Shown: one piece after another, positions 26,513 through 35,399 of the stretch
Layout: every line of letters begins with the position of its first letter
How positions within the stretch are numbered: position 1 is the stretch's first letter
Source: Planotetraspora sp. A-T 1434
GTDB lineage: Bacteria; Actinomycetota; Actinomycetes; Streptosporangiales; Streptosporangiaceae
Direction: 5' to 3'
DNA length: 64,000 bases
Assembly (NCBI RefSeq): GCF_025420585.1
Contig: NZ_JAOEGB010000023.1
Location: forward strand, 1-64,000
The notes under the pieces: model-generated
Told to the model about the DNA's origin: nothing
The model's database searches: none
What the model saw: the letters and a program-made list of their open reading frames with translations, nothing else
Translations under genes and position numbers: made by a program

Positions 26513-27717
26513 CCTTAGATTCAGACGATCAACGCAACGCTGCTAGTGGATGGGTGGATCGTGGCTCGGATGGGTCGGCCGGGAATGTCGGACGCGATGA
26601 AAGAAGACTTGTGGCGGCGGTGGCGCGCCGGTGACTCCATCAGCGTGATCTCCCGGGCACTGGGCAAGCCCCCGGGGTCGGTTTTCACGGTGCTGAAGCA
26701 CCATGGCGGCATCGCGCCGGCCGAGCGGGTGCGCCGGGCCGACCATTTGAGCGCCGAGGACCGGGAATCGATCTCTCGCGGCCTCGAGGCTGGAGCCTCA
26801 CTACGTTCGATCGCCGTGTCGATCGGCGGCCCGGCATCCACGGTGAGCCGGGAGGTCGCCCGCAACGGCGGCCGAGTGAAGTACCGTGCGGTCGCCGCCG
26901 AGCAACGCGCTCAAGAGCAGGCACGTCGCCCAAAACCGTCGGCCCTGCAGGACAACCCGGTGCTGCGCCAGCTGGTGATCGAACTGCTCGACAACGAGTG
27001 GTCCCCGGAGCAGATCGTGGGGCATCTGCGGCTGATGCACGCCGGCAACCCGCTCATGCGGATCAGCCACGAAAGCATCTACCGCGCCATCTACACAACC
27101 CGCTGGAAAGTGATCCCGCGTGAGCTGTGCACCAAGCTGCGCACGCGCCGTCCCATCCGCAAAAACAAGAAGAACACGGTCAAGGGCCAGTGGCGTTCCC
27201 AGATCACCGGGGCACGGCCGATCGAGGAACGGCCTGACGCAGCCAACGCCCGAACCGAGCTCGGGCACCTCGAAGGCGATCTCATCGTCGGAGCCAAGAA
27301 CAGCCAGGTCGCGACGCTGGTCGACCGCAAGTCCCGCTACCTGACCATGGTCGCGCTACCCAGCCGTCACACCACGACGGTCATCCCCGCCCTGCAGCAG
27401 GCGTTCTCACGGATGGATGCTCGCCTGCTCACCACTCTCACCTGGGACCGCGGTATGGAACTCGCCGGCCACCACTTGCTGACCGAAGCGACCGGCGTCG
27501 AAGTCTTCTTCGCGGCACCGCGCAGCCCATGGCAGCGGGGCACAAACGAGAACACGAACAAGCTGATCCGGCAATACTTACCGAAAGGCATCGATCTGAG
27601 CCTGTACAGCCAAGCCGACCTCGACGCCTTGGCCGCCCGACTGAACAACCGCCCCCGAAAGTGCCTCGGCTACCGAACCCCAGCCCAATGCGTTGCCTTG
27701 ACTCTTTGAATCTAAGG
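26513..27717 (+). mobile_element. IS30-family insertion sequence
   Basis: A 1205-bp element bounded by 11-bp perfect inverted ends (CCTTAGATTCA at 26513, TGAATCTAAGG ending 27717), with imperfect extension inward (CAACGCAACGC versus CAAGGCAACGC). TG occurs just outside each end, compatible with a 2-bp target duplication. It carries one intact transposase gene and is inserted inside an IS3-family element. It is probably the only complete insertion sequence in the window. Confidence 0.85.
26546..27709 (+). CDS. IS30-family transposase
   Basis: Encodes 387 aa, full length. N-terminal helix-turn-helix domains are MKEDLWRRWRAGDSISVISR and LRSIAVSIGGPASTVSREV, the IS30 signature. The DDE catalytic core is complete: HLEGDLIVG (Asp), LTWDRGMELAGH (Asp) and WQRGTNENTNKLIRQYLPKG (Glu with the N..ENxN motif). 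ATG 26546 gives the longest reading, ATG 26570 is an alternative. The protein looks active, so this copy could still move. Confidence 0.93.
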   Translation: MDGWIVARMGRPGMSDAMKEDLWRRWRAGDSISVISRALGKPPGSVFTVLKHHGGIAPAERVRRADHLSAEDRESISRGLEAGASLRSIAVSIGGPASTVSREVARNGGRVKYRAVAAEQRAQEQARRPKPSALQDNPVLRQLVIELLDNEWSPEQIVGHLRLMHAGNPLMRISHESIYRAIYTTRWKVIPRELCTKLRTRRPIRKNKKNTVKGQWRSQITGARPIEERPDAANARTELGHLEGDLIVGAKNSQVATLVDRKSRYLTMVALPSRHTTTVIPALQQAFSRMDARLLTTLTWDRGMELAGHHLLTEATGVEVFFAAPRSPWQRGTNENTNKLIRQYLPKGIDLSLYSQADLDALAARLNNRPRKCLGYRTPAQCVALTL

Positions 27718-28416
27718 TGGAAGGAACTCACCCGCCAGGGCATCATCGCGGCCCGTTGCACGGTCGCGCGGCTGATGGGACAACTCGGGCTGACCGGTGC
27801 GATCCGCGGCGATCACAAGAAGCGGACTACGACCGTCGAGCCGCAGATGCCGCGGCCTGGTGATCTGGTCGAGCGTGACTTCACCGCCGCGGCGCCCAAC
27901 CAGCTGTGGGTTGCCGGCCTGACCTATATCCATACCTGGTCGGGGTTCGTCTACGCTGCGTTCGTCATCGACGTGTACTCGCGGATGATCGTTGGATGGC
28001 GGTTGGCCGGCCACCTGCGCACTGATCTGCCCTTGGACGCGTTGGAGATGGCGATCTGGCGACGCGGCGGAACAGTGAACGGCCTGGTACACCACTCCGA
28101 CCGGGGGTGTCAGTACCTGTCGATCCGCTACACCGAGCGTCTCGCCGACGCCAGCGCGGTCTGCTCGGTCGGCTCACGCGGCGACAGCTACGACAACGCT
28201 CTCGCCGAGAGCACCATCGGGCTGTACAAGACGGAGCTGATCCACCGACGAGGCTCCTGGAAGGGCCCAGACGATGTCGAGATCGCCACCATGGAATGGG
28301 TGGATTGGTACAACAACCAGCGGCTTCACAGCGCTTGCCAGGACCTTCCACTCGCCGAATTCGAAGCCCTCCACCGAACAGGGATCAACCCGGCTATCCT
28401 CGCCGGAGCCAACTAA
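27718..28416 (+). pseudogene. IS3-family OrfB remnant (catalytic Asp lost)
   Basis: The frame reads GIIAARCTVARLMGQLGL, then the rve domain to NPAILAGAN. The second Asp (HHSDRGCQY) and the Glu (DSYDNALAES) are present. The first catalytic Asp is Gly (NQLWVAGLTYI), whereas the copy at 44.4 kb keeps LWVADLTYI. The 5' half of OrfB is missing at the junction with IS30. A terminal sequence like an IS3 right end (TGAACCGCGCCGAGTTTGAT on the complement) lies at about 28431-28451. Inactive. Confidence 0.85.
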
Positions 28417-28483
28417 CCCGGCCCTCCATCAAACTCGGCGCGGTTCAGGTTGAGCCCGTTGCAGCCTGCCGGGCGAGGTTGTT

Positions 28484-29347
28484 CTAATACCGGTCGAGGA
28501 CCAGTTGTGTCTTCAGGATGTCGCCGTGGTAGAGCCAGCCGTTCGACTCGGCGACTGCGATGGCGTTGTTATGCAGGGCGGCCGCGTCGGAGTATTTGTC
28601 GGTCTTGAACGACAGTTCGACGACGTACTCCGTTCCGATCCCGCCTGCACCGGCAACCGGGAGCACCTCGATGCTCGCGTCGTCGGAGGTTCCCCAGGCA
28701 CCCTTGTAAACCTTCGCGGTCACCGGGCCGTGGGCGCGGGAGACCTTGAGGATGTCCTTGCCCCAGTTGTTGGAACCCCAGTCCTGGAGCTTGCCGGGGA
28801 TGTCGTTGACCAGCCAGGTGCGGCCGGTGCCGCTGGTCGGCATCGCCGTACCGGAGTAGCCGCTGGCACTGTGGCTCTTCTCGTTGCTGAAGCTGAGAGT
28901 CTGCTTCGCGTAGCCCCAGTCGACCTGGGCGTCGTAGTTTGTATCGCTGCTGTCGAAGCCGGCCGCGTTCGCCTCGTCAAGGGCAGCGTCGATGTCTCCG
29001 CCGACAATGGCGAACCGCATTTTGTAGGTCTCCTCGAACGACGAGCCCGACTTGTGCCGGAGGCGGACGTTCCAGCCCTCGTCGTCGAGCTGCAGGGCGT
29101 CGGTGTCGTAGTAGGAGTACGAACGCGCCGAGGCGGAACCTGTGATCCCGAAGGCGGCCTTCACCGCCGAGGTCGGGTTGTGCGATACGTCGAGCGCTGC
29201 GGCAGTAAGGTTGATCTTCACCTCGTACGTCGGGACGGCGTTGGCGGCAGCGTGCGCCGGCGTGGCGGGTGTGAGTACGGCGACAGAGGCGGCAAGGGCG
29301 ATCGCTGAGACGGCGGCAGAGCGGCGCACCCGAGACATGAGGATCAT
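28484..29347 (-). CDS. Secreted protein with a CYTH-like domain
   Basis: Encodes 287 aa from ATG 29347 (GGAAAG 9 nt upstream). Residues 1-34 are a Sec signal (SRVRRSAAVSAIALAASVAV, cleavage after AHA). The mature protein begins with a YEVKINLT strand, then YYDTDALQLDDEGWNVRLRHK and FEETYKMRF. That is the pattern of charged beta strands of CYTH/triphosphate-tunnel proteins (ExKxx, YYDT..L...G..LR.R, K.R). CYTH enzymes are normally cytosolic and act on triphosphates, so secretion is unusual. The fold assignment is from motif pattern only. Stands alone between IS remnants. Confidence 0.7.
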   Translation of the reverse strand: MILMSRVRRSAAVSAIALAASVAVLTPATPAHAAANAVPTYEVKINLTAAALDVSHNPTSAVKAAFGITGSASARSYSYYDTDALQLDDEGWNVRLRHKSGSSFEETYKMRFAIVGGDIDAALDEANAAGFDSSDTNYDAQVDWGYAKQTLSFSNEKSHSASGYSGTAMPTSGTGRTWLVNDIPGKLQDWGSNNWGKDILKVSRAHGPVTAKVYKGAWGTSDDASIEVLPVAGAGGIGTEYVVELSFKTDKYSDAAALHNNAIAVAESNGWLYHGDILKTQLVLDRY

Positions 29348-29574
29348 GCGCCCACACTTTCCGCGGTGGGTGATCACCGGGTGGCCGCTGGGTTCCTGTC
29401 ACATGAACCAGTGACGTCAGGCGAGTCGCCGCCCGCTTGCGCCGAGGCCAGCCAGATGCGCGGGTTGCGAGGCGCCACTATGACGAAGCAAGGTGCCATC
29501 CCCTCACCCTTGTCCTGGTCGCAGTCTGAGTCTCCCCTCGTAACGTGGAGGTGTCTCCTGCCGGGCGTTGGGAG

Positions 29575-29905
29575 TATCGCCAGCCTGGCTGTCCAAGTGG
29601 CGGGTCTCCGACAACACGGTGGCGGCCATCATGCGGGAGAAGAGCTTGTCGGCCCGGCCGAAGCAAGCGTAAGAGCACCACGCGGCCGGGCAGGGGCGGT
29701 GGCGGGCCGAGGACCACCTGCAGCGCGACTTCACCCCGTCCGCGCCCAAGGTGCACTGGTGCGGTGATAGCACCGAGGTTCGCACCGCCGAAGGACCCGT
29801 CACAGCCCAGTACGTTTGACGCCCGGCCATCCCCGCGATCGCGTCCGGAGCGCTGCCGTTCTCCTTGCGGATCCCGAAGACCATCCCGCGCTCGCGGGTC
29901 CTCTG
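29575..29905. pseudogene. Second IS3-type remnant, pieces on both strands
   Basis: On the plus strand, VSDNTVAAIMREKSLSARPK and WRAEDHLQRDFTPSAPKVHW (ending at 29820) are the N-terminal part of an IS3 OrfB, with a frameshift between them. On the minus strand at about 29826-29905, RERGMVFGIRKENGSAPDAI is an OrfA start. The two pieces face each other, so the element was rearranged as well as truncated. It is a different IS3 lineage from the 26-28 kb copy. Confidence 0.65.
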
Positions 29906-29947
29906 CGCCGCCGCCCGGGATGGCGCTGTGGCGATGATCACCGTGTG

Positions 29948-30240
29948 TGATGGCGCTGCGTGCGGAGCAGAGCCGGTTGCAGGAGGCGATCGAGGACGCC
30001 GGCCGCCACCTGCTGCCGCACGGCGTTTCAGCTTAAGCAGATCCGCGGCGACCGCATCCTGCAGGAAGCGCTCGCGGTCGGGGCCGATCCACTGCACCTT
30101 GCGGCGGCGTTCAACCTCAGCTCGGGGACCGCGATCGCCTACGCCGACATCGCCGGACCCTGCTCGAACGGCCCATCCAAACCACCGTGGCCTCTCGCGA
30201 GACTTTCGCACCGTCCCACCCCGGCAGCTGACGCCGACCT
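29948..30240 (+). pseudogene. C-terminal remnant of an integrase-associated helix-turn-helix protein
   Basis: DRILQEALAVGADPLHLAAAFNLSSGTAIAYADIA followed, in a shifted frame, by RTLLERPIQ matches the C-terminal HTH tail (PLHLA..F.LS..TA..Y..IA..LL) common in actinobacterial integrase or recombinase-linked proteins. The upstream frame (SRLQEAIEDAGRHLL) is also separated by a stop. Fragment of an integrated element together with the mob genes that follow. Confidence 0.5.
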
Positions 30241-30499
30241 CAGTTACCCGTGGGAGTCGGCTGGAGCGGGACGCGGTCTCGACTCCGAGCCGCCGACCAG
30301 CCGTGAGTTCCCCCAGGCACTTTCAGTGGCCGTGAACCCGCTGCAGAGCAAGATGTTCGCAATGTCCCATTACCTCTGCATCCGGCGGGTTACAGAGGGG
30401 GACATTTATGATCAGAACCGCCAACTTCTGCAGGTGCGGCCGCAGTGGGCTCTGATCAAAGGGGGACCGGGCTCGGTCGTCGGGGGAGCGGCCACGGGC

Positions 30500-30921
30500 A
30501 TGTCTGATGGGGGAGAAGAGGCGGGGTCTAGGAAGGTGCGGCAGCGGCGGCGGGAGCGGCAGACCGTGCCGAGGCCGCATGTGGTGAAGTTCGTGCTCAC
30601 CGCCGAGGAGGAGTACGCCGACTTTCGCCGGGCCGCGCAGCGGCTGGGGCGTGCGCATGGAGCGTACGCGGCCGAGGCCGCGTTGGCGGCGGCGCGGATG
30701 GCGGACCCGCCGATGCCGGATCCGCTCCGGGAGGCGCTGATTGAACTCATGCACGCCTCCGGCCAGGTGCGCCGCATCGGGGTCAACCTCAATCAGGCGA
30801 TCGCGGCGCTGAATACGACCGGCGCCGACCCTGGGAACCTCGTTCCGTACGCGCCGCGTGCTTGCGAGCCGTGCAGCGGCTGGACGGAATCGCGGAAGCC
30901 ATCCGGAAGGTGATCCGATGA
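30500..30921 (+). pseudogene. mobC: Plasmid mobilisation protein MobC, frameshifted near the C-terminus
   Basis: From ATG 30500 the protein has RPHVVKFVLTAEEEYADFRR, a helix with AYAAEAALAAARM, and LMHASGQVRRIGVNLNQAI, the typical MobC motif (RRIGVNLNQ) of relaxosome accessory proteins. After about 30855 the frame goes wrong. The proper end (LRAVQRLDGIAEAIRKVIR-stop, 30919-30921) is in another frame and overlaps the relaxase ATG as ATGA. MobC helps the relaxase open DNA at oriT. One indel makes it a pseudogene. Confidence 0.7.
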
Positions 30922-31118
30922 TCGGAAAGGCCATGCGCGGGCGGCGCGTCGCGGGCTTGCTGTACTACCCGTATGGCCGAGCTAACGAGCACGTCAACCC
31001 GCACATTGTGGCGGGGTGGCGGCATCCGGCCGAGCTGGAGCCGGCGCTCAGGCCGGATGGCGGGCGGGATTTCCGCAACACCCTGCGATCTGGACGAGCC
31101 GGTCAGGCGCGTTCGTAG
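30918..31118 (+). pseudogene. Relaxase N-terminal fragment
   Basis: MIGKAMRGRRVAGLLYYPYG and HVNPHIVAGWRHPAELEPAL are the conserved start of actinobacterial MobA/VirD2-type relaxases, which run to 500 aa or more. Only 55 recognisable residues remain before the sequence breaks at about 31085 and runs into the 3' end of the DUF1684 gene. Coupled to mobC by ATGA. This marks the right boundary of a degraded integrative/mobilisable element. Confidence 0.75.
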
Positions 31119-31933
31119 GGGATCTTTTCGCCTGCCTCGACTGCGAGCGGCAACCTGTTCTCCGCCGGCGGCAGCGGGCAGGTGGCGAAATCGGTGTAGG
31201 CGCACGGCAGGTTGGTGGCGCGGTTGAAGTCCAGGGTCACGTTGCCAACGGCGTCGGGGCCGTCCAGCTTGAGTCCACGGTTGGCGGCGTACGTGGTCAC
31301 CCCGGAGGTCTCGTCGGTGAACAGGATGACGAGGCCACCCGAGGCGCCGCCGTCGAACGCCGTCAGGGTCAGCGTGCGTCCGTCAAGCTCGAACACGACC
31401 TGGCCGGGTGCGTCGTAAACGTGCTGCAGGCCCTCCACGGCCGCCCCTACGGTGGTCGGCCTGGGGTCGTCGAACGGGACATACCGGCCGGTGACCCGCC
31501 AGCGCGGGTCAGGCGGAAACGTGGGCGTGCCGGTGTACCCGGCTCGCAGCGGATGGTCCGGATGCCGGGGCCGGACGATGTCGTGCCCGCCCCGCTTGGC
31601 GACTTCTATCACGGCATCGCCCCAGACGGCGCTGATCTCGCTGCGTTCGGGGATGTGGCCGAACACATGCCGGCCGCGCACCGGCTTTCCGTCCAGGAGT
31701 AGTTCCTCGCCCTCGCCGAGGGTCACCACGACGCCTTCCTCACCGGTCGACCATTCTCCGGGCGCGTCCGGCAGGCGCTGCGGTTCGGGGGTGAGCCAGT
31801 GCAGGTTCGTGACCGCGAGGAAGCCATGGGGGGAGCCCACCGCAGCCTCGTGGCGGCGGTGCCAGTCTTGCCATTCCTGGATGAACGGGTCGAAGCCGGT
31901 CGTCCCGATGTCTACGGCGGCAGGGGTTGCCAT
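31103..31933 (-). CDS. DUF1684 family protein
   Basis: Encodes 276 aa from ATG 31933 (an upstream in-frame start at 31978 is less likely). The family's signatures are present: EWQDWHRRHEAAVGSPHGFLAV and LHWLTPEPQRLPDAPG near the N-terminus, then VFDDP-like YVPFDDP, and C-terminal LDFNRATNLPCAYTDFATCPLPP. DUF1684 proteins are common single-domain cytosolic proteins of unknown function. Monocistronic, convergent with the truncated relaxase whose tail overlaps its last 16 bp. Confidence 0.88.
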   Translation of the reverse strand: MATPAAVDIGTTGFDPFIQEWQDWHRRHEAAVGSPHGFLAVTNLHWLTPEPQRLPDAPGEWSTGEEGVVVTLGEGEELLLDGKPVRGRHVFGHIPERSEISAVWGDAVIEVAKRGGHDIVRPRHPDHPLRAGYTGTPTFPPDPRWRVTGRYVPFDDPRPTTVGAAVEGLQHVYDAPGQVVFELDGRTLTLTAFDGGASGGLVILFTDETSGVTTYAANRGLKLDGPDAVGNVTLDFNRATNLPCAYTDFATCPLPPAENRLPLAVEAGEKIPYERA

Positions 31934-32268
31934 GTCTGTTCCTCCAGCGTCATCCGACGGCGGGCCTGACCTCTCCACAGTATCACTATGTCCCTATTCC
32001 CGGTAGAGATACTCGGGTTTGTCCGGGGCGCGTCGCTGTGTTCCTGGACATCGCCGGGCAACCGGTGGGACCTGCTCGGTCCAGCGTGACGTGCCCGAGA
32101 CCGCATAAGGAAACCGGTCGTCGGCAGCCGCGGCGCATTTCCGAATCTCGCCAATTTCCAGATCCACAATTATTCTCCGGGAGGGCATTCACGGGGCTCG
32201 ACCGCTTCACTCCGGTATCCGCCGTGCCTTGCGCGCTCGCTCAACGCGATCTCTAACAGGAGTTGACG

Positions 32269-33099
32269 GTGACCTGGGAGTTCGACGGAAATCCGGCGCC
32301 TTATGGCGCGGCCGGCCCGAAGCAGATTCAGTTCGACCCGACCAAGCCATCTCCGGCCAGGGTGTATGACTATGTTCTGGGCGGTAAGGACAATTTCGCC
32401 GCTGATCGCGCCGCGGCCGACCAGGTCCTGCAGGTCTTCCCGGAGGGACGAGAACTGGCCTGGGCGAACAGGCGGTTCATGGCCCGCGCCGTCCGCTTCT
32501 GCCTGGGCCAGATAGGGCACGTCGGCCAGATCGTGGACATCGGGACAGGGATGCCCACCTCTCCCAACGTCGCCCAGGTGGCCCGCGAGGTGAACCCCGA
32601 AGCGGTCGTCGTCGGCGTGGACAACGATCCGGTTGTGCTGGCGCATGGGCGGGCACTGGTTGACGGCGAAGGCGTGCGCATCGTTCCCGGCGACGTGCGG
32701 GAGCCGGAGCGGATCATCTCCGACCTGAGCGGGATCGTCGACTGGTCCCGTCCTGTCGCGCTGGTATTCGTGGCGGTGCTGCACTTCGTGTCCGACGAGG
32801 ACGATCCGCACCGGATTCTGGCGGCGTTCCGGAAGGCGCTCACGCCCGGAAGCCTTCTCGTCATCTCCCACGTCACCAAGGACGGCGTCAGCAAGGCCAC
32901 TGTCGACCGCATCGACCAGGTGTACGGCAACGCCCCCGTTCCGCTGATCCTGCGGACCACCGAGCAGATCAAGGACCTGTTCACGGGCTCCGACCTGCTG
33001 GACCCGGGGTTGGTCGACGTACACCAGTGGCGGCCCGACGACAGGTTTGAGCGCCGGATCGATCTCAGGATCCTCGGCGGGGTCAGCCGGATCCCCTGA
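32269..33099 (+). CDS. SAV2177/DUF574-type S-adenosylmethionine methyltransferase
   Basis: Encodes 276 aa of the actinobacterial S-adenosyl methyltransferase family PF04672. Hallmarks: PSPARVYDYVLGGKDNFAAD, ANRRFMARAVRF, the SAM-binding VDIGTGMPTSPNV, and AVLHFVSDEDDP. Start GTG 32269 is chosen because AGGAG (32258-32262) abuts the TTG at 32263 but lies 6 nt before the GTG. Members methylate mostly unknown substrates and occur in many paralogues in Streptomyces and Streptosporangiales. Single gene. Confidence 0.92.
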   Translation: MTWEFDGNPAPYGAAGPKQIQFDPTKPSPARVYDYVLGGKDNFAADRAAADQVLQVFPEGRELAWANRRFMARAVRFCLGQIGHVGQIVDIGTGMPTSPNVAQVAREVNPEAVVVGVDNDPVVLAHGRALVDGEGVRIVPGDVREPERIISDLSGIVDWSRPVALVFVAVLHFVSDEDDPHRILAAFRKALTPGSLLVISHVTKDGVSKATVDRIDQVYGNAPVPLILRTTEQIKDLFTGSDLLDPGLVDVHQWRPDDRFERRIDLRILGGVSRIP

Positions 33100-33361
33100 C
33101 CGGGACACGTGCTGCGGCCGGGTTCACCATCGCCGGCGCCCTGCGACTGAATGAGCAGGTTCAGGGGTTAACCGGTTTCAGGTAGCTGTCCAGGACTACG
33201 ACGCCTTTCCCGTACCGCTCGTCGAGCGCCTGCCGCATTGCCTCCGTGGCCACGAACACCCCGGCGGTCACCCGGTTGGCCATGACGTCGACGGAGAGCG
33301 ACTGGGAATCGTCCCGTCCGGCCCATCTCCTTCTGAAGTTCTCCCCGGACCCGGCGTCCGA

Positions 33362-33504
33362 GCCGCATCTCGGTGAAGCCCCGTACGTGGCCGGCGAGAG
33401 CATCGAGCTGAGGGCAGTCGGCCAGCGCGTTCTCCAGCGCGATCTGGTCGTCGCCATCCAGGTTGTCGGGATGGGTCATGATCCAAACGCTTAGATCGCG
33501 ATAA
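33362..33504 (-). pseudogene. ISL3-family transposase C-terminal remnant
   Basis: VWIMTHPDNLDGDDQIALEN and CPQLDALAGHVRGFTEM match the C-terminal part of ISL3 transposases (I.TRPD.L...D...L...L..CPEL...A.HVR.FA.M). The preceding DDE core is absent. In the adjacent 200 bp (33161-33360) another frame has protein-like text (VDVMANRVTAGVFVATEAMR...) of unknown parentage. Confidence 0.65.
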
Positions 33505-33522
33505 ACCTGCCGTCCGCCGCGA

Positions 33523-33621
33523 CTACGGTTGCCCGTGATCAAACCCGGAGCGCGGCCAGGTGAGGAAGCAGAGCACCTCGGCGATCTCCTCGGGCTGGGC
33601 CACCCGGCCGAGTGGGTGAGC
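33523..33621 (-). pseudogene. C-terminal tail of a short-chain dehydrogenase
   Basis: One frame reads HPLGRVAQPEEIAEVLCFL then a stop. This is the P.GR..QPEEIA..V.FL motif near the C-terminus of SDR-family reductases. The Rossmann fold and YxxxK site are missing. It lies directly downstream of the XRE regulator and may be what is left of that regulator's target. Confidence 0.55.
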
Positions 33622-33630
33622 ATGGGCGGG

Positions 33631-34452
33631 TCATGTCCGCATGACGGACGCGAGGAGCGCCAGCTTGTCGGCACTGTCGGTGCCGGGGTCCGGGTGGAGG
33701 ACGACGAGCGTCTGCCCTGTCGCGCCGCTGACGCCCAGTCTCTCCCGGTTCAGCCAGAGGCCACCGACCTGGGGGTGGTCGATGTGCTTGGGTGTGCCTT
33801 CGCACGTGTTCACGTCGTGGCGGGCCCAGAGCCTGCTGAAGCGAGGGCTGGCGAGGGAGAGCTCGCCGACGAGTTCGATGAACCGGGGGTCGTCCGTGTC
33901 GGTGCCGACTGACTCGCGGAAGCCGGCGACCATGCCCTCCGCGGCGTCCTCCCAGTCCGGGTAGAGGGCCTGCTCGGCGGGGTCGAGGAACACGTCCCGC
34001 AGGCGGTTGCCCCCCGCCACTAGTCGCGGCGACAGAGCGGTCGCCAGCGCGTTGGCGGCGAGGACGTCGAAGTAGCGGCCCTCCACGTACGCGGGGAGCG
34101 GAAGCGTGACGACGAGCTTGGCGACGCCCGGAGGGACGGTCTCCTTCCGGGGCCGCCACCGTCGCCGCCGGGGTTTCTCCGCCCTGAGGCGTAGCAGGTA
34201 GGCCGTTGCGTCGTCGTCGAGCTGCAGCACGCGGGCGAGGGACTCGAGGACCTGCGCGGAGGGGTTGCGGTCGCGGCCCTGCTCCAGGCGCAGGTAGTAG
34301 TCGGCGCTGATGCCGGCGAGCATCGCGACCTCCTCCCGGCGCAGGCCCGGCACGCGCCGTACGCCCAGGGACGGGATGCCGGCCTGTTCAGGAGTGACGA
34401 GCTCCCGGCGGGCGCGTACGTAATCGCCCAGAAGGTTGAATTCGTCGCTCAT
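33631..34452 (-). CDS. XRE-family regulator with MmyB-like ligand-binding domain
   Basis: Encodes 273 aa from ATG 34452. The N-terminal helix-turn-helix (residues about 10-75) contains RRVPGLRREEVAMLAGISADYYLRLEQGR and PSAQVLESLARVLQLDDD, the standard signature. The C-terminal 180 aa is the MmyB/PAS-like domain (YVEGRYFDVLAANALATAL, GRxxRLRDVFLDPAEQALY-like, LWARHDVNTC). Such regulators usually control an adjacent SDR or NAD(P)H oxidoreductase, of which only a tail remains here. Divergent from the esterase gene. Confidence 0.9.
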   Translation of the reverse strand: MSDEFNLLGDYVRARRELVTPEQAGIPSLGVRRVPGLRREEVAMLAGISADYYLRLEQGRDRNPSAQVLESLARVLQLDDDATAYLLRLRAEKPRRRRWRPRKETVPPGVAKLVVTLPLPAYVEGRYFDVLAANALATALSPRLVAGGNRLRDVFLDPAEQALYPDWEDAAEGMVAGFRESVGTDTDDPRFIELVGELSLASPRFSRLWARHDVNTCEGTPKHIDHPQVGGLWLNRERLGVSGATGQTLVVLHPDPGTDSADKLALLASVMRT

Positions 34453-34610
34453 GTCCACACTGTAATTCGCGCACCTACATGCCTGCCTGGTCCTGTCACC
34501 CCCAGGAGCGCGGGGGCTCTGGCTCCGTCAGCGGGTGAGCGGAAGCCTCACTTCCGGGACGAACACCGGAAATCGGCCGGTGGTCCCTTCCGCGAGCAAG
34601 GAGCTACACC

Positions 34611-35336
34611 ATGTCAACATATTTGCTGGTACACGGGGCCTGGCACAGCGGGCAATGCTGGGAACGGGTGGTCCCGTTGCTGGCATCGGCCGGGCATCGG
34701 GTGGTCGCGCCGTCGCTGACCGGCGTCGGCGACAAGGCGCATCTGCTCGGCCCCGAGGTAGGGCTGGACACGCACGTCGACGACATCGTCAGGCTGATCA
34801 CCGAGGAGGACCTCACCGACGTGATCCTGGTGGGCCACAGCTACGCCGGGCTGGTCATCTCGTCCGCCGCCAACCGAATCCCGGATCGGATCGCCCATCT
34901 GGTCTATCTCGACGCGATGGTCCCGGAGGACGGTGAGAGCGCGGTGGATGTGCATCCCGTGACCCAGGCCCTCATCGACCGCGCCGCGGAGTCCGAGATC
35001 GGCTGGCGGATCCCGCCGATGCCCGAGTTGCCGCCGCCCCTGGGCCTGTTCGGGGTCACCGACCCGGCGGACGTGGCATGGCTGCGGGGGATGTTGTCGG
35101 ATCAGCCGGTGCTCTGCTTCCGGCAACCGGTCCGGCTGGACAACCCGGTCGTGCGCACGATTCCGCGGACGCACATTCACTGCGTCGCCGGCGTACCGGA
35201 GGGCATCAAGCGGAGGCCCGTCCCAGCGATACAGCCCAACGGCAGCCCGGCACAGGTCTGGGAACTGGAGACGGGCCACGACTGCATGATCACCATGCCG
35301 GCCGAGCTCACCGAACTGCTGCTCAAGCTCGGCTGA
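34611..35336 (+). CDS. Alpha/beta hydrolase (EstC/salicylate-esterase type)
   Basis: Encodes 241 aa. The oxyanion-hole motif VHGAWHSGQCW and the nucleophile elbow GHSYAG (Ser about residue 84) are near the N-terminus. The acid lies in the segment after LVYLDAMVPEDGES, and the His is in ETGHDCMITMP near the C-terminus. Start ATG 34611 follows AAGGAG at about 34598-34603. Related enzymes hydrolyse small ester substrates. Divergent from the XRE regulator across a 158-bp spacer, which could hold the operator. Confidence 0.88.
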   Translation: MSTYLLVHGAWHSGQCWERVVPLLASAGHRVVAPSLTGVGDKAHLLGPEVGLDTHVDDIVRLITEEDLTDVILVGHSYAGLVISSAANRIPDRIAHLVYLDAMVPEDGESAVDVHPVTQALIDRAAESEIGWRIPPMPELPPPLGLFGVTDPADVAWLRGMLSDQPVLCFRQPVRLDNPVVRTIPRTHIHCVAGVPEGIKRRPVPAIQPNGSPAQVWELETGHDCMITMPAELTELLLKLG

Positions 35337-35399
35337 CCCGCCCATCCGAGCGCGCGGGCTGCTTCCGGCAGCCCCGCGGCTCGGTAGCGGGCCACCGAA

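Noticed and set aside
32170-33108. 312-aa minus-strand frame
   Set aside because: Antisense of the DUF574 methyltransferase, whose ribosome binding site and SAM motifs are clear on the plus strand.
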